Part shown: positions 44,309 to 53,851 of the stretch, one piece after another
How the letters are laid out: every line of letters begins with the position of its first letter
How positions within the stretch are numbered: position 1 is the stretch's first letter
NCBI GenBank assembly: GCA_037132075.1
Contig: JBAXPV010000011.1
Location: 1 to 64,000, forward strand
DNA from: JBAXPV01 sp037132075
Lineage (GTDB): Bacteria > Bacteroidota > Bacteroidia > Bacteroidales > CAIXZF01
DNA length: 64,000 nt
Direction: 5' to 3'
Position numbers and translations under genes: made by a program
The notes under the pieces: generated by a model
Told to the model about the DNA's origin: nothing
The model's input: the letters and a program-made list of their open reading frames with translations, nothing else
The model's database searches: none

Positions 44309-45099
44309 CCGCCAATATCAAATTGTTACGCAAGCGTAAGGGCCGTACGCAGGATGATGTAGCTGTTGCCATGGATCTCAAGCGCCCTACGCTTAGTGGT
44401 TATGAAAATGGGGTTGCCCAGCCAGACATCAGCACCCTGGTCGCTTTCTCCCAATATTATAAGGTTTCCATTGATACGCTATTGAAAGTGGATCTTACCC
44501 AAGTGCCCGAAAGTCAGCTGTCCCAGCTCGAAAAAGGATTCGATGTATTTATCAGCGGGGCTCAACTCAGGGTTTTGGCCACTACCGTCAATAATGACAA
44601 CAAGGAAAATATCGAACTCGTCCCTGAGAAAGCAAAAGCAGGTTATACCACGGGTTATGCTGATCCGGAGTATATCCGCGTGCTGCCCACCTTTCAGCTT
44701 CCTTTCCTGAACAAAGAACGTAAATACCGTAGCTTTCAGATCAGCGGGGATTCTATGCTGCCTATCCCTGATGGCTCCTGGGTTACCGCTGAGTTTGTCC
44801 AGAATTGGAACCTCATTAAAGACAGGCAAGCTTATATCATCCTAACACTCGACGATGGTGTCGTGTTTAAAGTAGCTGAGAACCGGATTAAAAGCGGGGG
44901 AAAGCTGATCCTCCATTCGCTGAATACTGCTTATGAACCTTATGATATCATGGTGAAAGATATCCGTGAGGTATGGAAGTTTGTGAACTACATCAGTGCT
45001 GAACTCCCTGAGCCCAATGTTGAAAATACTGATTTGGTGAAGGCGATGAATGCACTGAAGCGGGAGTTGAGGGCGGTGCAGACGAGGCTGGAGCTTTGA
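44278..45099 (+). CDS. XRE-family repressor with S24 (LexA-like) autoprotease domain
   Basis: 273 aa. HTH_XRE at residues 10-66 ('LLRKRKGRTQDDVAVAMDLKRPTLSGYENG'). A linker contains Ala121-Gly122, a LexA-type cleavage site. The S24 domain has nucleophile Ser159 ('SGDSML') and general base Lys198 ('VVFKVAEN'), then a C-terminal coiled coil (about 250-273). All elements for RecA-stimulated self-cleavage are present, so it probably represses the divergent polymerase genes until DNA damage. RecA dependence is inferred. HicBA now separates it from dinB. Confidence 0.92.
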   Translation: MITSQEKMFFAANIKLLRKRKGRTQDDVAVAMDLKRPTLSGYENGVAQPDISTLVAFSQYYKVSIDTLLKVDLTQVPESQLSQLEKGFDVFISGAQLRVLATTVNNDNKENIELVPEKAKAGYTTGYADPEYIRVLPTFQLPFLNKERKYRSFQISGDSMLPIPDGSWVTAEFVQNWNLIKDRQAYIILTLDDGVVFKVAENRIKSGGKLILHSLNTAYEPYDIMVKDIREVWKFVNYISAELPEPNVENTDLVKAMNALKRELRAVQTRLEL

Positions 45100-45101
45100 G
45101 A

Positions 45102-45129
45102 GGGGAGGGGGGGAATGGGGGAGTGGGGG
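45102..45129 (+). other. G-quadruplex-capable G-run cluster
   Basis: Four runs of at least four G (45102-45105, 45107-45113, 45117-45121, 45125-45129) separated by loops of 1-3 bases, starting three bases after the S24 stop codon in the convergent gap with tolC. This meets the usual definition of an intramolecular quadruplex on the plus strand and would form in the 3' end of the regulator mRNA. Confidence 0.6.
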
Positions 45130-45166
45130 CGTTGGGAAGCAGGATACTTGGGGAATAGATTGAATA

Positions 45167-46486
45167 TCAATAGATGCGTTCGCCGATGGAGACGCGGAGG
45201 CGGAAGACATTGGTGATGTATTCGATTTTTGCTTTCAGGAGCAAAAGGCTACTATCGGAAATGTTTGTGGCGGCATCCAAAAGGTCGAGGTTGGTGATGA
45301 CTCCGGCTTTGAAGTTGAGTTGGGCCAAACGATAGGCTTCCTGGGATTGGGATAACTGTAAGTTGAAGTGATCTATTTTCTTTAGAGAAGATTTTACATT
45401 TTCCTGGCTCTCTGCCAGATCGGCGATGATAGCTTGCCTTGCCTGCACGGTTTCAAATTCTGTGATTTTTATAGCAGAACCTGCTTGTATGAGGTGATAT
45501 TTCGTTTTTGTGCCGTCGAAAATCGGGATTCTTAACTCTAATGCAGCTACATAATTGGCTTTGACTACATTCAGATCAGGGAAAAAACCGTTTTTTCCGC
45601 CACCTGACAGGTGAACATTGAGGCTTGGGTTGTTTTCTGCTTTAATGAGTTTGTATTTTAATTCATTTAAACTGGTTTTTTCTTTTGCGATCCGGATCTC
45701 ATCACGGTGTTCGTAGGCATAGGCAAGAAGCGAGTCTTCTGACAATGCAGGGATTTTTTGACCAAAATCTTCCGTGACGGTGAAATTGGACTTTCCAGGA
45801 AGTCCCATGAGTTCATTTAATTCTGTCATGGTGTTTTTCATATGTGACTGCAAATCCAGGATATTACTTTCGATAGTCGAGATTTTTACCTTGGTTGAGA
45901 GAATTTCATATTGGGTTGCAGAACCACTGGCTTGTTTTTTTTCAACAAAATCAAGATGCTCTTTAAAGGTTTGTAATTGTTTGTTATTGATTGCGAGGGC
46001 TTCTTGCAGGTATACTAATGAATAATAGCGCAATGTGGCTGCGCTGGCAAGCTTTTGTTTGAGCTGCTCCAGAATTTCCTTACTGAGATTTTTCGCTTCG
46101 TTTGCAAAGGCTACATTTTTAGCAGTCTTCCCAAAATTGTACACTGTTTGGTTATACTGGACGTTTGCATTATAATTGTCAGGAGGAAATAAATCGAAAG
46201 TGCCAAAGCCTGGCATCGACAGTGATTGGACAGGTCCTATCCGGGTATAAGAAGCATCAGCATCCAATTTAGGGTAATAGTCAGCATTGGCAAGCCCGAT
46301 TCCGGCATCAGCCCCTTTGACAGCTTCTTCAGCGCCTTTAATAGCAGGATGATTTTCAATTACAATACTGATTATCTTGCTCAGCGTCAAAGAATCCGTT
46401 GAATTTTGAGCTTGGGTAAGAAAGCCAGTAGACATGATCATCACTATGACCACCAATACTTTATAGTTTAATTTGAGATTATTCAT
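45167..46486 (-). CDS. tolC: TolC-family outer-membrane efflux protein
   Basis: 439 aa. Signal peptide at about 9-26. Two outer-membrane efflux repeats: 'LTLSKIISIVIENHPAIKGAEEAVKGADAGIGLANADYYPKLDADASYTR' near the N-terminus and 'LDLLDAATNISDSSLLLLKAKIEYITNVFRLRVSIGERIY' at the end, with long coiled-coil helices between. It forms the trimeric channel for the EmrAB pump encoded upstream (10 bp gap). Last gene of the operon. Confidence 0.9.
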   Translation of the reverse strand: MNNLKLNYKVLVVIVMIMSTGFLTQAQNSTDSLTLSKIISIVIENHPAIKGAEEAVKGADAGIGLANADYYPKLDADASYTRIGPVQSLSMPGFGTFDLFPPDNYNANVQYNQTVYNFGKTAKNVAFANEAKNLSKEILEQLKQKLASAATLRYYSLVYLQEALAINNKQLQTFKEHLDFVEKKQASGSATQYEILSTKVKISTIESNILDLQSHMKNTMTELNELMGLPGKSNFTVTEDFGQKIPALSEDSLLAYAYEHRDEIRIAKEKTSLNELKYKLIKAENNPSLNVHLSGGGKNGFFPDLNVVKANYVAALELRIPIFDGTKTKYHLIQAGSAIKITEFETVQARQAIIADLAESQENVKSSLKKIDHFNLQLSQSQEAYRLAQLNFKAGVITNLDLLDAATNISDSSLLLLKAKIEYITNVFRLRVSIGERIY

Positions 46487-46496
46487 AGGTAGCCTT

Positions 46497-48107
46497 TTAT
46501 TGTTCTGTTTTTGGTTTCGACCGTAAAAAGATGACCGGTAATCCCCCGACGATGGTTAATATACAAGCAATCAAGAAGTCATCATCGATGCCTTCGATAT
46601 AAGCTTGCTTACTTAGGTTTGTGACAATGGCCGCCTGAGCTTGCTTCCTGGCGTTTGAATTTGAACTGCCTGCATTGTGCATGATTTCGGTGGTCAGGTT
46701 TTTGGAAATGGTAGCATATACCTGGGACTTTGGTTGTATTGCTTGTTCGTACATTTGTGTATGAAAATTTACCCTGGTGGTAAGGAGTGTGGCCAGTAAG
46801 GCAACACCCAGACTTCCGCCCAGCTGCCTTATTGTATTTGAGAGTCCTGAGGCTTGTGCCATATGTTTGCGGGGTATCTCAGAAAGCATAATAGTGCTTA
46901 AGGGCGTAAAAACAAGGCCCATGGCAAATCCCCTGATATACAGGGAGAACATAATGTAACTGTGCTCAGTCAATAACGAAAGACGAGAATTCAGGAAAAA
47001 GCTAAATCCAAATAATGCGACTCCAATCAGGATCGGTATTTTGGGGTTGATTTTATCAGCTATTTTCCCTGCGACGGGCGACATGATGCCCTGGATGATT
47101 CCGACAGGAAGAAAGACTGAACCTGCTTGCAGCGCAGTGAATCCTAAAGATGATTGCAAATAGACAGGTAAAAGAAAGGTACTACCTACCATTCCCATGC
47201 TGAAAACCAAAAGAATCAAAAAGCTTATACCAAAATTTCTATTTTTCAGCAATCTCAGGTCAAGCATTGGGTCTTCAACGGTCAATTCTGTCGTAATAAA
47301 GACTGCCAGTGCGATCAGGGCAATGCCAAAACATAGTAAAATGTACGGCGCCGACCATCCTGCGGAGTTGGTTGCTGCATTTCCTTCCGACAAAGCAAAA
47401 AGAGTTAATGGAAAAAAGATAGTAACTGAAGCAAAACCCACATAATCGAATTTACGAAATTTCGGGTTTCGATATTCCTGCTGAATGATAATGGTTGAAA
47501 GCATCGCAATAATGCCAAAAGGCACATTGATGTCAAAAATCAGCTGCCAGTAAAAATTGTCGATCAGGTAACCACCCATAAGTGGTCCGAAAGAGATCGA
47601 TGCAGCGGCAGAAATGGCCCAGAATCCGAGGGCTAAGCCACGCTGCTGTGGCGGAAACTCCCTTGAAATAATAGCCATTCCCAATGGTTGGATCGTGCCT
47701 GCGCCCAGGCCCTGGATGACCCTTGCGATGATCAGCATATTCTCATCCCCGGAGACTCCACAAAGAAATGACCCAAAGGTGAATAAGAATAAGCCATAGA
47801 AATACATACGTTTATAACCGAGTTTGTCAGCCAGCCATCCTGAAATAGGCAGCATGACGGCCATTGCCAACATATATGCTGTGATTACCCATTCGATTTT
47901 GTCGAGACCGACACCAAATGAGGCCATAATTTTAGGCAAGCCAACATTAACGATTGTAGCGTCAAGGACAGCCATAAAAGTACCGAGCATGATGTTGGCC
48001 AGCAACCACCATTTGTAGGACTCATTTTGCGGATGCCAGCCAGAGGCCCTGTTACGGGTTAGTTTTCGGATTCGGTGCGAGAAGGTAATTTCCCGGCGGC
48101 GTATCAT
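46497..48107 (-). CDS. emrB: EmrB-type MFS multidrug transporter (DHA2, 14 TM)
   Basis: 536 aa with 14 predicted helices. Typical DHA2 features: 'MLGTFMAVLDATIVNVGLPKI' (motif D1 region), 'GWLADKLGYKRMYFYG' (motif A), 'LIIARVIQGLGAGTIQPLGMAII' and 'GPLMGGYLIDNFYWQLIFDINVPFG' (motif C). It is a proton-driven exporter working with EmrA and TolC. The ATG overlaps the emrA stop (TAATG), indicating coupling. Substrates are probably hydrophobic toxicants. Confidence 0.92.
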   Translation of the reverse strand: MIRRREITFSHRIRKLTRNRASGWHPQNESYKWWLLANIMLGTFMAVLDATIVNVGLPKIMASFGVGLDKIEWVITAYMLAMAVMLPISGWLADKLGYKRMYFYGLFLFTFGSFLCGVSGDENMLIIARVIQGLGAGTIQPLGMAIISREFPPQQRGLALGFWAISAAASISFGPLMGGYLIDNFYWQLIFDINVPFGIIAMLSTIIIQQEYRNPKFRKFDYVGFASVTIFFPLTLFALSEGNAATNSAGWSAPYILLCFGIALIALAVFITTELTVEDPMLDLRLLKNRNFGISFLILLVFSMGMVGSTFLLPVYLQSSLGFTALQAGSVFLPVGIIQGIMSPVAGKIADKINPKIPILIGVALFGFSFFLNSRLSLLTEHSYIMFSLYIRGFAMGLVFTPLSTIMLSEIPRKHMAQASGLSNTIRQLGGSLGVALLATLLTTRVNFHTQMYEQAIQPKSQVYATISKNLTTEIMHNAGSSNSNARKQAQAAIVTNLSKQAYIEGIDDDFLIACILTIVGGLPVIFLRSKPKTEQ

Positions 48108-49108
48108 TAGTTTTTGATGAATTTAACTTCGGCAGACATGCCGGCAAGGATTTTTAAGGAAGATATTCTGTCATTCCTGTCGTTTCCCTCGATCGAGATT
48201 TTAATTGGGATTCTTTGGGTGATTTTTGTAAAATTCCCAGAAGCGTTGTTGGGTGGTATCAAAGAAAACTGTGATGCTGTATTAGCCCCGATATTGAAGA
48301 CTTTTCCATAAAACTCAGCGTCTGAGAATGCATCGATGCTGAAAAGCACTTTTTGACCGATATGGATCTGAGTGATTTTTGTTTCTTCAACGTAAGCAAT
48401 TACCCAATATTTTTCGTTACCGGTGACAGTGAACACAGACTGTCCTGCTCCAACAACGTCGCCTGGTAATAGCCACCTTTTGGCGATGATGCCATTCATG
48501 GGAGCATAGAGGCGGGTGTTTTTCAACTGTGTTTGAATCATTACAACCTGTGCTTCTGCTGACTTAATTGCTGCATTAGCACTCTCTATTTTTGCTTTTG
48601 ATACAGAAAGTGAGGATGCCGATGCATTCATCTGGGCTTTGGCTGATTCATAAGATTTCGTCGTATGATCGAAGGCTTCTTTTGTGCTAATACCACCGTC
48701 ATATTGAGTTTTCGCTCTGTCGTAGTCTTCTTTTGCTTTGTCGAAATTTACCTGAAGAACTTTAATATTTTCCTGGTCATAAAAGTAACTGGCTTCAGTT
48801 TGTAATTTAGCGCTGCTTGCTTGTTCTTTCAGTGATACCGCCTGGTGTTCCTGGGCAATCAGGTCTGAACTGTCGATACAGGCCAACAGCATTCCTGTTT
48901 TTACAGAATCTCCTTCTTTGACATATTCAATCACGACGCGACCCAGAATTTTGGAACTGATGGCAACGTTGTCAGACTCAATATAGGCATCATCAGTGGT
49001 AATATAACGGGAGTAGTCTCTATACCAATAAATTCCTGCGACGATGACGAAAGCGATCACCAGGATAAGCGGGATGTAAAATTTAAGTTTCTTTGTATCT
49101 TGTATCAC
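48107..49108 (-). CDS. emrA: EmrA-type membrane fusion protein (HlyD family)
   Basis: 333 aa. One N-terminal TM helix (about 10-29) followed by the split lipoyl domain ('VAISSKILGRVVIEYVKEGDSVKTGMLLACIDSSDL' and 'TRLYAPMNGIIAKRWLLPGDVVGAGQSVFTV'), an alpha-helical hairpin rich in Ala/Lys/Gln between them, and a beta-barrel domain. It bridges EmrB to TolC across the periplasm. It is 43 bp downstream of marR. Confidence 0.92.
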   Translation of the reverse strand: MIQDTKKLKFYIPLILVIAFVIVAGIYWYRDYSRYITTDDAYIESDNVAISSKILGRVVIEYVKEGDSVKTGMLLACIDSSDLIAQEHQAVSLKEQASSAKLQTEASYFYDQENIKVLQVNFDKAKEDYDRAKTQYDGGISTKEAFDHTTKSYESAKAQMNASASSLSVSKAKIESANAAIKSAEAQVVMIQTQLKNTRLYAPMNGIIAKRWLLPGDVVGAGQSVFTVTGNEKYWVIAYVEETKITQIHIGQKVLFSIDAFSDAEFYGKVFNIGANTASQFSLIPPNNASGNFTKITQRIPIKISIEGNDRNDRISSLKILAGMSAEVKFIKN

Positions 49109-49151
49109 GTTGATGAAGGGTTTGGATTGTTGGGAGGGAATAAGAGATGTT

Positions 49152-49616
49152 CTATTTTTTACAGTCAGGAGTTTCGCATATTGGAATCCTTGAAAGGATG
49201 TCTTTTACGTTTTGCAGGGACGCAGAAAAGAGCTCCAGCTCATCGTTGGTAAGTGACGCTAGTCGTTTTGTAAGTTGATTCAGATATTTCTGGTTGTTTT
49301 TGTCAACGAAGTGATTGCCTTTACTCGATAATCTGATCATGATGATACGGCGGTCAAGCTTGTTGGAAAATCTGATGACAAATTCCTTTGTGATAAGCTG
49401 GTTAACGAGTGCCGTTACGTTGGGTTTGGAGACCATCATTATTTTTCCCAGGTCTGACATAGAAAGTGATTCATGTTTTTTTAGGTATAACATGATATAA
49501 TAGGCCCCGGGGGTGATGTCGGCATTTGCCGGGAATGGTTTTCCCAGGGTTTTATAAAAGAGGGGTTTGACAGAAATAATGTTATCTACAAGGGCTGATA
49601 GCTTTTGGTCTTCCAT
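49152..49616 (-). CDS. MarR-family transcriptional regulator
   Basis: 154 aa winged-helix protein. The recognition region 'ESLSMSDLGKIMMVSKPNVTALVNQLITKEFV' and wing 'RRIIMIRLSSKGNHFVDK' are clear. As first gene of marR-emrA-emrB-tolC it probably represses its own operon and is released by pump substrates. A minus-strand TACTTTCG (one mismatch to the -7 box) is present upstream near 49645-49652. Confidence 0.9.
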   Translation of the reverse strand: MEDQKLSALVDNIISVKPLFYKTLGKPFPANADITPGAYYIMLYLKKHESLSMSDLGKIMMVSKPNVTALVNQLITKEFVIRFSNKLDRRIIMIRLSSKGNHFVDKNNQKYLNQLTKRLASLTNDELELFSASLQNVKDILSRIPICETPDCKK

Positions 49617-49800
49617 ATAAGAGTAAGATTTATAATGGTTACGAAAGTATAACTATTAATATTGTGAATTGTTTTGAAAAAGACTAAAAATTGTTTATTT
49701 AGACTAAAAAAGAATCAGTTTTTGTTCCGTTTTAATGATTTTTCCCGAAATGTATAGCCTTGAAATGTTGGCTGACATAAGTGCTGTTTCTCTTATAGAT

Positions 49801-49828
49801 GAAAAACAGGGGTGTCAGTGGAAAGATT
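49801..49828. repeat. Short dispersed intergenic repeat, copy 1
   Basis: Twenty-eight bases that begin GAAAAACAGGGGTG and end CAGTGGAAAGATT. They recur with one base missing at 56145-56171, also between genes. The 298-bp gap 49617-49914 holds no credible gene. Confidence 0.55.
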
Positions 49829-49914
49829 CTGTGGAGAGTTTATTAACAATAGTTTTCAGAGGCTTTCAGAAATTATTGTTAATCAGTCTTTTATAATATC
49901 GGATTTTCCGAGAA

Positions 49915-52812
49915 TTAGTCATTGTGAGGAGGCCTAAAATCCATTTCCTGCCCGCGATCCTTTTTGAAGTTCTGTTGGTTTAGTGGCTGAATCGTATAGG
50001 AAAAAGTCAGCATATAATATCGCTGCATAACATTGTTGGTAGCATTTTCATAATAGGTATCCGTATAATTTCGGCTAATGCTTTTGTTTTGTCCCAGGAT
50101 GTCATATACAGAAAATCGGAACTCGGCTTGTTTTTTTGCAAGAAATTTCCATGCAAGTGCTGCATTCCAAAGGAGGTACTGTTCGCTGGGCGTGGCGTTA
50201 AAGGCAGAATAATAGATGTCATTGGCATCGGTCTGTAACACCAGTCCTTTCCATGGCATGATGTTGATACGGGCACGGGAGTTTTGCTGAAAATAGTTTG
50301 AGTTTGACTCGGTCTGAATTGTATTTACATTTTTATTGTAAGTCGAAGAGGAAGAAAGGGTAAAATCAATTTTCTCACTGATATTACTGCTTAAAACAAA
50401 CCCAAAGCCAGATGCGAGCACATCGGAAGTATTGATGAGTCCGTTGATTTCGCCTGGCGTGCTGCTATAAGTGATTGATGAATTCAGATTCAATTTGGAT
50501 TTCATAAAGCCAAGTTGAAAGCTATAATTGGCAAAACAACGCATCGTATATGCCTGATCGAGGTTAACAGGCCTGGTCAATTGCGAGCCTTTGCCAAGTT
50601 TAATATCCCCGTTGACAAGCGTATCCTTTGTGGCGATCATGCTTGAATTGCCAATAGTGTTAAAGGTATAAGAGGAGTTCAGAAAAATAAAAAAGGATGA
50701 AAGTTTCTCTGTATTGGAAGTGGAATACCTGAAATTCAGGGAGTTTTGGTATTCAGGTTTCAGGTCAGGGTTCCCGGTCGAGAGCTGGAGTGGATTGTTG
50801 TTGTTAATCACTGACTGCAACTGGTCTACATTGGGAATGTTATAATTTGTGTTGTAGTTTATTCGAAGACTCTTTTGTTTTGTAAAACGTATTTGAAGCA
50901 TGGCATTTGGAAGGACACTGTAATAAGTTCTGTCCAATGTATATACCTCAGGATAGGTTTGCTTATTTCTTAAATCTGTTTGTTGGTAACTGACTCCGAT
51001 AAGTAAGTTGAGCTTGTCGGTTTTTTTACGCAGGCTGATTCCTCCTGTTTGTAACTGGTAATTGGTTTGGAACACATTGGACAGTGATGTGTCAAGAACC
51101 GTTAGAACCGTTGGCAACAGTAAGGTCTTGATTTTTTTATCTGAGCTGCTGTTGCTTAGGTTTGTCCCATAGTTAAGTTGGAGTTGTGAATTTTTACTCA
51201 GAGGTTCTGTATAGGTTAGATTTGAATTTAATGATTTTGTATTCTTTGTTGAATTCCCGATTTGGTTGACAGTATCGGAGGTTGTAAGCGTGTCGCTATA
51301 AAAATTAGAATTTGTATTCAGCGTACTGTTTCCTTTACTGTCATTATATGAGGGATTCAGGTTCAACGAAATAGTCCTTCCGGTTTTCGTAAATTTATGT
51401 TTAAGTAATATTGGTGCAGAGAAATTAATTCCGTCTGTTGTGTTTCCGCTGGTATTATTTGTATTACTTAGGATGACGGTATCTGCAATATTTTGTCCAA
51501 GCTGGCCGCTGTTGTTTAGTGTATGTTGCAGGCTAATTTTGGGTTGGAAAAGGATAGAGTTCATGGAGTCTATCTGATACTCCAGGCGGAAGTTTGCCCG
51601 CTGGTTTGAATTGTTGATTGTCGCACTTGTTATTTCATGGTAATTCAGGCCAACATTAGCTTGTGTGAAATACTGGCGTGTAAGATTCTTTAGGTTTGTA
51701 TTATCGGTATAATTCAGAAAATAACTTCCACTGAAGTCAAGTTTTTTCCCTTTATTGCTGAAGTTAAGGCCCAAAGCATTGGTTGTAGTAACGCCATTTG
51801 TGGGATTGACGAGAAAACTGCTTAAGGGGCCACCCCCTTGAGGTCCGCCAGTGCCTCGTGAGTTGAAAGATCTCCCTCCATTTGATCCGCCGCCTGTCGT
51901 GCCCAAAAAATCATCGGTTGAGAAATTCTGGTCATTGATGTTGTTAGATTGGCCGATGATGCTAAAGCGTGTGTCGCCTTTAAATATGTTATAGGTGCCA
52001 CCGGCTTTCCATACATCTTCATTGGTCTCACCTGTATTTGAGTTGTCTTTAATGCCGCCACCGGCAAATCCCTTTCCAAAGCTACCGTTTCTATAAGATT
52101 GTCTTGTGACGATATTCATCGTTTTGGTGGTGTTTCCATCATCAAAACCGGTAAATTCTGATTGATCACTTTTTTTGTCAAAAATCTGCACTTTGTCGAT
52201 GACTTCAGCAGGCAGGTTTCTCAATACAGTTGTCGGGTCATCCCCGAAAAATTGCTTACCGTCAACCAGTACTTTTTTAATTTCTTCACCCTGAGCTTTA
52301 ATTGTGCCGTTGTCATTCGTTACACCAGGCATTTTTGTGACAAGCTCTTCACTGGTGGCGTCAGGATTTACCTTATATGCCTGGGCGCTGATCTCTGTAG
52401 TGTCTCCTTTTACTACTGCTGTGGGCGCTTTCCCGGTTATGACGGCATCAGGCATCACGATGGTCTTTCTCGTCATAACCATTTTTTCCAGGCTCAGATT
52501 CTGGTTTATTGTTAATGGTTTGAGAATATCATTAAAACCCACAAAGGATATTTTCAGGATAAAATTCCCAGGAGTAGTTGCTTTCATCACAAAAGCCCCT
52601 TCAGGCCCACTGGTGGTTACCATAACGACTATTTGTCCGGGGTCTGACAGTAATTTAATATTCGCTCCGGGTAAAGGATGGCCGGATTTGTTAACAATAC
52701 TCCCGTCAATCGAGAATGACTGTGCAGAAACAGATCCGGCTATTACCAGGAATACAAATAAAACAATTGATTTCAAAGGATACTTATTGATAAAAAGTAT
52801 CCTGAAAATCAA
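49915..52812 (-). CDS. Outer-membrane beta-barrel protein with carboxypeptidase-regulatory-like and plug domains (TonB-receptor-like)
   Basis: 965 aa. Signal peptide at about 13-30 ('IVLFVFLVIAGSVSAQ'). CarboxypepD_reg-like domain at 31-115 ('IDGSIVNKSGHPLPGANIKLLS'). Plug-like region at about 120-240 ('DATSEELVTKMPGV', 'VLVDGKQFFGDDPTTVLRNLPAEVIDKVQIF'). Large Asn/Ser-rich beta-barrel of the OMP_b-brl_3 type to the C-terminus, which ends in a charged tail. It resembles SusC-like receptors but has no SusD partner nearby. Probably imports or senses a macromolecule; the substrate is unknown. Confidence 0.83.
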   Translation of the reverse strand: MIFRILFINKYPLKSIVLFVFLVIAGSVSAQSFSIDGSIVNKSGHPLPGANIKLLSDPGQIVVMVTTSGPEGAFVMKATTPGNFILKISFVGFNDILKPLTINQNLSLEKMVMTRKTIVMPDAVITGKAPTAVVKGDTTEISAQAYKVNPDATSEELVTKMPGVTNDNGTIKAQGEEIKKVLVDGKQFFGDDPTTVLRNLPAEVIDKVQIFDKKSDQSEFTGFDDGNTTKTMNIVTRQSYRNGSFGKGFAGGGIKDNSNTGETNEDVWKAGGTYNIFKGDTRFSIIGQSNNINDQNFSTDDFLGTTGGGSNGGRSFNSRGTGGPQGGGPLSSFLVNPTNGVTTTNALGLNFSNKGKKLDFSGSYFLNYTDNTNLKNLTRQYFTQANVGLNYHEITSATINNSNQRANFRLEYQIDSMNSILFQPKISLQHTLNNSGQLGQNIADTVILSNTNNTSGNTTDGINFSAPILLKHKFTKTGRTISLNLNPSYNDSKGNSTLNTNSNFYSDTLTTSDTVNQIGNSTKNTKSLNSNLTYTEPLSKNSQLQLNYGTNLSNSSSDKKIKTLLLPTVLTVLDTSLSNVFQTNYQLQTGGISLRKKTDKLNLLIGVSYQQTDLRNKQTYPEVYTLDRTYYSVLPNAMLQIRFTKQKSLRINYNTNYNIPNVDQLQSVINNNNPLQLSTGNPDLKPEYQNSLNFRYSTSNTEKLSSFFIFLNSSYTFNTIGNSSMIATKDTLVNGDIKLGKGSQLTRPVNLDQAYTMRCFANYSFQLGFMKSKLNLNSSITYSSTPGEINGLINTSDVLASGFGFVLSSNISEKIDFTLSSSSTYNKNVNTIQTESNSNYFQQNSRARINIMPWKGLVLQTDANDIYYSAFNATPSEQYLLWNAALAWKFLAKKQAEFRFSVYDILGQNKSISRNYTDTYYENATNNVMQRYYMLTFSYTIQPLNQQNFKKDRGQEMDFRPPHND

Positions 52813-52896
52813 TTATAATTCTTTGACTTGCAGGATTTAACTTTGACATCAATTTGCCAACATAGTTTAATGTCAGCAAGTTAAGGTCTGTTAAGG

Positions 52897-53814
52897 CTAG
52901 TAATTCACTATTTTCGTGCTATGGCTTTCATTTCCGGTCAGGACCTCAATAAAATACATTCCTTTAGGCAATTGAGCCATGGTAATCGAAGTATTTATCT
53001 GACGTAAATTGCCGTATGAAATACTTTGAATTAACTGTCCACTGAGGTTATAAATTCTGAGACTGAGGTCCGAAAGCTTTACCAGGTCCAGGTGTACTTC
53101 CACTGAAGAAGTAGCTGGGTTGAAATAAATATTGCTTTGTTCTGCCATCAGAGGTTCTGAAATTCCATTGGAAAAATCAAGCGCAACATCATCAACATAC
53201 ATTGCGGAATTGGCTTGTGCATTTGCACTGGCAGAAGAGGCAAACAAGATTTGAACTGTATCGGGATTTTCAATTGATGTCCAGCTAACGGGTGCCTCAA
53301 ATGCTGTCCAGGCAGACACTACAGTATTGCTGAGGAAGTAAGCGAATCCAAGGGTATCGGTTCCACCGGTTGCAGGATTGTGTTTCTTGAAATAGGCAAT
53401 CATTGCGCAAGTATCGCCACTGACAGGCTGATATTTATAATATCCGGTAATTTTGGCAACCTGGCTGTTACAGGGTGCGCCACCAGACATTGAACCCGTC
53501 TGGGTGGCAAGATCAATCGTCATTTTGCCAAGAACGAGGGCACCCGGGATGTTGGCAACCAAAAGGTTTTTCGTTTGAAGCTTTGCACACCATGACCCGG
53601 TATGTGCGCCGTTGCTTTTTGTCAGCACAGCAGCTCCAACCAGGGGAATAGCTGTTGTTGCCGCATTTGGACTGTCCCAATACTGAGGATTTGCATAAGA
53701 TCCGGTGGTAATCCAGGTTTCCATGCCTCCATTGGGCAGTGCCTGACTAAAACCTTGATTTGCAATTAGTAAGAAAGTTGTTAAACAAAAGATTGCGGTG
53801 AATAGCTTTTTCAT
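52897..53814 (-). CDS. Secreted protein with T9SS type A sorting domain
   Basis: 305 aa. Signal peptide at 1-24 ('LFTAIFCLTTFLLIANQGFSQA'). Residues 25-215 form a beta-sandwich resembling PCMD-type carbohydrate- or cell-surface-binding domains ('ALPNGGMETWITTGSYANPQYWDSPN', 'YVDDVALDFSNG'). About 225-305 are a type A T9SS tail ('IYFNPATSSVEVHLD', 'LSLRIYNLSGQLI', 'LPKGMYFIEVLTGNESHSTKIVNY'). It is probably exported and released or anchored through LPS. No catalytic motif seen. Confidence 0.82.
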   Translation of the reverse strand: MKKLFTAIFCLTTFLLIANQGFSQALPNGGMETWITTGSYANPQYWDSPNAATTAIPLVGAAVLTKSNGAHTGSWCAKLQTKNLLVANIPGALVLGKMTIDLATQTGSMSGGAPCNSQVAKITGYYKYQPVSGDTCAMIAYFKKHNPATGGTDTLGFAYFLSNTVVSAWTAFEAPVSWTSIENPDTVQILFASSASANAQANSAMYVDDVALDFSNGISEPLMAEQSNIYFNPATSSVEVHLDLVKLSDLSLRIYNLSGQLIQSISYGNLRQINTSITMAQLPKGMYFIEVLTGNESHSTKIVNY

Positions 53815-53851
53815 TTTTTAAATATTTAATGACAAAAATACAATATAATTA

